Part shown: positions 62,613 through 64,000 of the stretch, one piece after another
Position numbering within the stretch: position 1 is the first letter of the stretch
How the letters are laid out: each line of letters begins with the position of its first letter
Origin: Eurosta solidaginis
Taxonomy: Eukaryota; Arthropoda; Insecta; Diptera; Tephritidae
NCBI RefSeq assembly: GCF_040869045.1
Contig: NC_090321.1
Span: 77,347,183 to 77,411,182, forward strand
Direction of reading: 5' to 3'
DNA length: 64,000 nucleotides
Notes under the pieces: model-generated
Databases searched by the model: none
Told to the model about the DNA's origin: nothing
Seen by the model: only the letters and a program-made list of their open reading frames with translations
Made by a program: the position numbers and the translations under genes

Positions 62613-63250
62613 GGCCGGGTTGATTTGTGGGAAGGCAAAAAAATCGCCCATTGCTCTGTGAAAATCATATTCTAGGGATCAAAATAAGAAACTTTGCCGA
62701 AGGAACCATACCTCTAAAACGAATTCTGATGTCCCCCCCTTTGGGTCGTAGGGGAAATTGTGAAAAATTCCACTTTGAAATGCCTATGTGTTTTCTTTTT
62801 GGAGTTTATTTTTCTCTTTAGAAATTTTTTTAGTCAGAACATATGTCAATGAAAAAATGAATTTAACTTAGTAATAGAAAAGAAATTAAAAAAAATTATT
62901 AGAAATTAGCGTTTTGACAAACCCTTTTAAAACCAAGGCATCACTGTGATGCATTTGCATGTCGTAAACATAGTTGTGTGGGTTTTTTATTCAACCGTTT
63001 TAAAAAATGAAGGTATCACTGTAACACAATTGCAGATCGTAAAATTGCTTGTGTTGTTTTTTTTAAGCCACCACAAGACACAGCAGGTAGAATTGAAATT
63101 GCCCCTACCCAAAAGTTCGACCCAAAGGGGGGGGGGGGGGGGGGGGGGGCATGAGAATTCGTTTTAGAGGTATGGTTCCTTCGGCAAAGTTTCTTATTTT
63201 GATCCCTAGAATACGATTTTCACAGAGCAATGAGCGATTTTTAAATCGAA
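62613..63250. mobile_element. Palindromic MITE with ~145-bp inverted arms
   Basis: The left arm (62626-62770: 'tcgcccattgctctgtgaaa', 'ataagaaactttgccgaagg', 'tctaaaacgaattctgatgt') is inverted at 63097-63245 ('acatgagaattcgtttt'-type, 'ccttcggcaaagtttcttat', 'cacagagcaatgagcgattt'). The left end reads 'taggccgggttgatttgt', a diverged TAGGGTGGGTCGATTT terminus. The interior has no gene. A G-run of about 22 sits at 63127-63149. Confidence 0.8.
63127..63149. repeat. Poly-G tract
   Basis: About 22-23 consecutive G in the right arm, where the homologous copy at 10410 has only 'ttggggga'. It is either a real expansion or an assembly artefact. Confidence 0.85.
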
Positions 63251-64000
63251 CCACCGATCTCTATGATTTTTTCAGACAACAATATATGCTATATACGTAA
63301 GCATTTGGTGAAATTTGAAGCTTCTAGCTGTTAAAATGGGGCAGAAATTGCGCAAAGTTTCTTATCTGAACAATCGGTTGTACTATGTATACCACCGATC
63401 TCAATGATTTTTTCAGACATCAATATATGCTATACACGTAAGCATTTGGTGAAATTTGAAGCTTCTAGCTGTTAAAATGGGGCCGAAATCGCAAAAAAAA
63501 AAATATATATACTATATATACCATCATATATATATTATATATATCACCGATCTCTATGATTTTTTGACACAACAATATATACTATATACGCAAGAAATCG
63601 GTGAAATTTGAAGCTTATAGCTGTTAGAATGGGGTAGAAATTGCGAAAAGTTTCTTATCTGAACAATCGGTTGTATGTACTATATATACAACCGATCGCT
63701 ATGATTTTTTCAGACAACAATATATGCTATATGCGTAAGCATTCGGTGAAATTTGAAGCTACTAGCTGTTAAAATGGGGCAAAAATTGCGAAAAAAAATA
63801 TATATATACTATATATACCACCATATATATACTATATATACCACCGATCTTTATGATTTTTTCAGACAATATATGCTATATGCGTAAGCATCCGTTGAAA
63901 TTTGAAGCCTCTAGCTCTTAAAATGGGGCAGTAATTACGAAAAGTTTCTTATCTGAACAATCGGTTGTGGGGGATATATACTATATATACGACCGATCTC
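63250..64000. repeat. ~145-bp minisatellite continuing past the window end
   Basis: Units start with 'accgatctctatgatttttt' (about 63253, 63394, 63546, 63691, 63843 and the edge at 63991). Each contains 'gtgaaatttgaagcttctag', 'gctgttaaaatggggcagaa' and often 'tttcttatctgaacaatcgg'. TATA-rich runs (atatatatactatatatac) separate units and vary in length. Probably the tail of another Helentron-like element. Confidence 0.9.

Overview
This window looks like repeat-dense, partly genic DNA of a higher fly (Brachycera), most likely a tephritid fruit fly or a relative. The grounds are a Helentron of the mini-me/DINE-1 type with a (GTCY)n microsatellite, Ty3/gypsy, BEL/Pao, LOA, RTE-like and CR1/jockey-like retroelements, a P-element relic, a decayed copy of the insect chaperonin gene CCT7, and exons of a C2H2 zinc-finger gene separated by a long intron. 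The assignment rests on remembered family features, not on a search. No bacterial operon, CRISPR array, tRNA or rRNA gene was seen.

Layout. 1-9847: two Helentrons lie head to tail (junction near 674/675). The second carries an expanded ~130-bp minisatellite split by a CR1/jockey-like non-LTR element (about 5190-9168). 9848-12740: a short tandem duplication, a MITE-like fragment, an intron-retaining CCT7 pseudogene, a broken SINE-like copy and the 3' end of a LOA element. 12738-19960: a decayed Ty3/gypsy element (Gyp-B) interrupted by a non-LTR element (16036-19189). 20618-31820: another gypsy element (Gyp-A), interrupted by an almost intact BEL/Pao element on the minus strand (22341-28716, with a target-site duplication) and by a SINE-like insertion (30218-30621, with a target-site duplication). 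31835-37829: a P-element (THAP9-like) transposase relic with recognisable terminal inverted repeats, split by an RTE-like fragment, a large foldback element and unassigned DNA.

37989-50448 (minus strand) belongs to a host C2H2 zinc-finger gene. Exon 50287-50448 and exon 37989-38301 join in frame across an 11,985-bp intron, and the splice restores a perfect zinc finger. The intron is packed with insertions, including two LTR elements (Gyp-C 39489-43158 and Gyp-D 43937-47579). Both share one internal deletion that removes reverse transcriptase, RNase H and the integrase core. They look like members of a non-autonomous gag-protease retrotransposon lineage, which is the most interesting observation here.

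50690-64000: a minus-strand non-LTR element (ORF2 about 51070-54035, possible ORF1 56371-56898), a Tc1-type MITE, an unrecognised 225-residue ORF, a second Gyp-B-family relic (Gyp-E), a further gypsy gag/protease fragment (Gyp-F), a palindromic MITE and a ~145-bp minisatellite running off the window end.

Almost every coding region is mobile-element derived. The only sequence likely to serve the host is the zinc-finger gene. The nesting gives a relative history: Gyp-A is older than BEL-1 and the SINE copy, LOA-b is older than Gyp-D, and Gyp-B is older than NLR-2. Boundaries without a visible target-site duplication are approximate.
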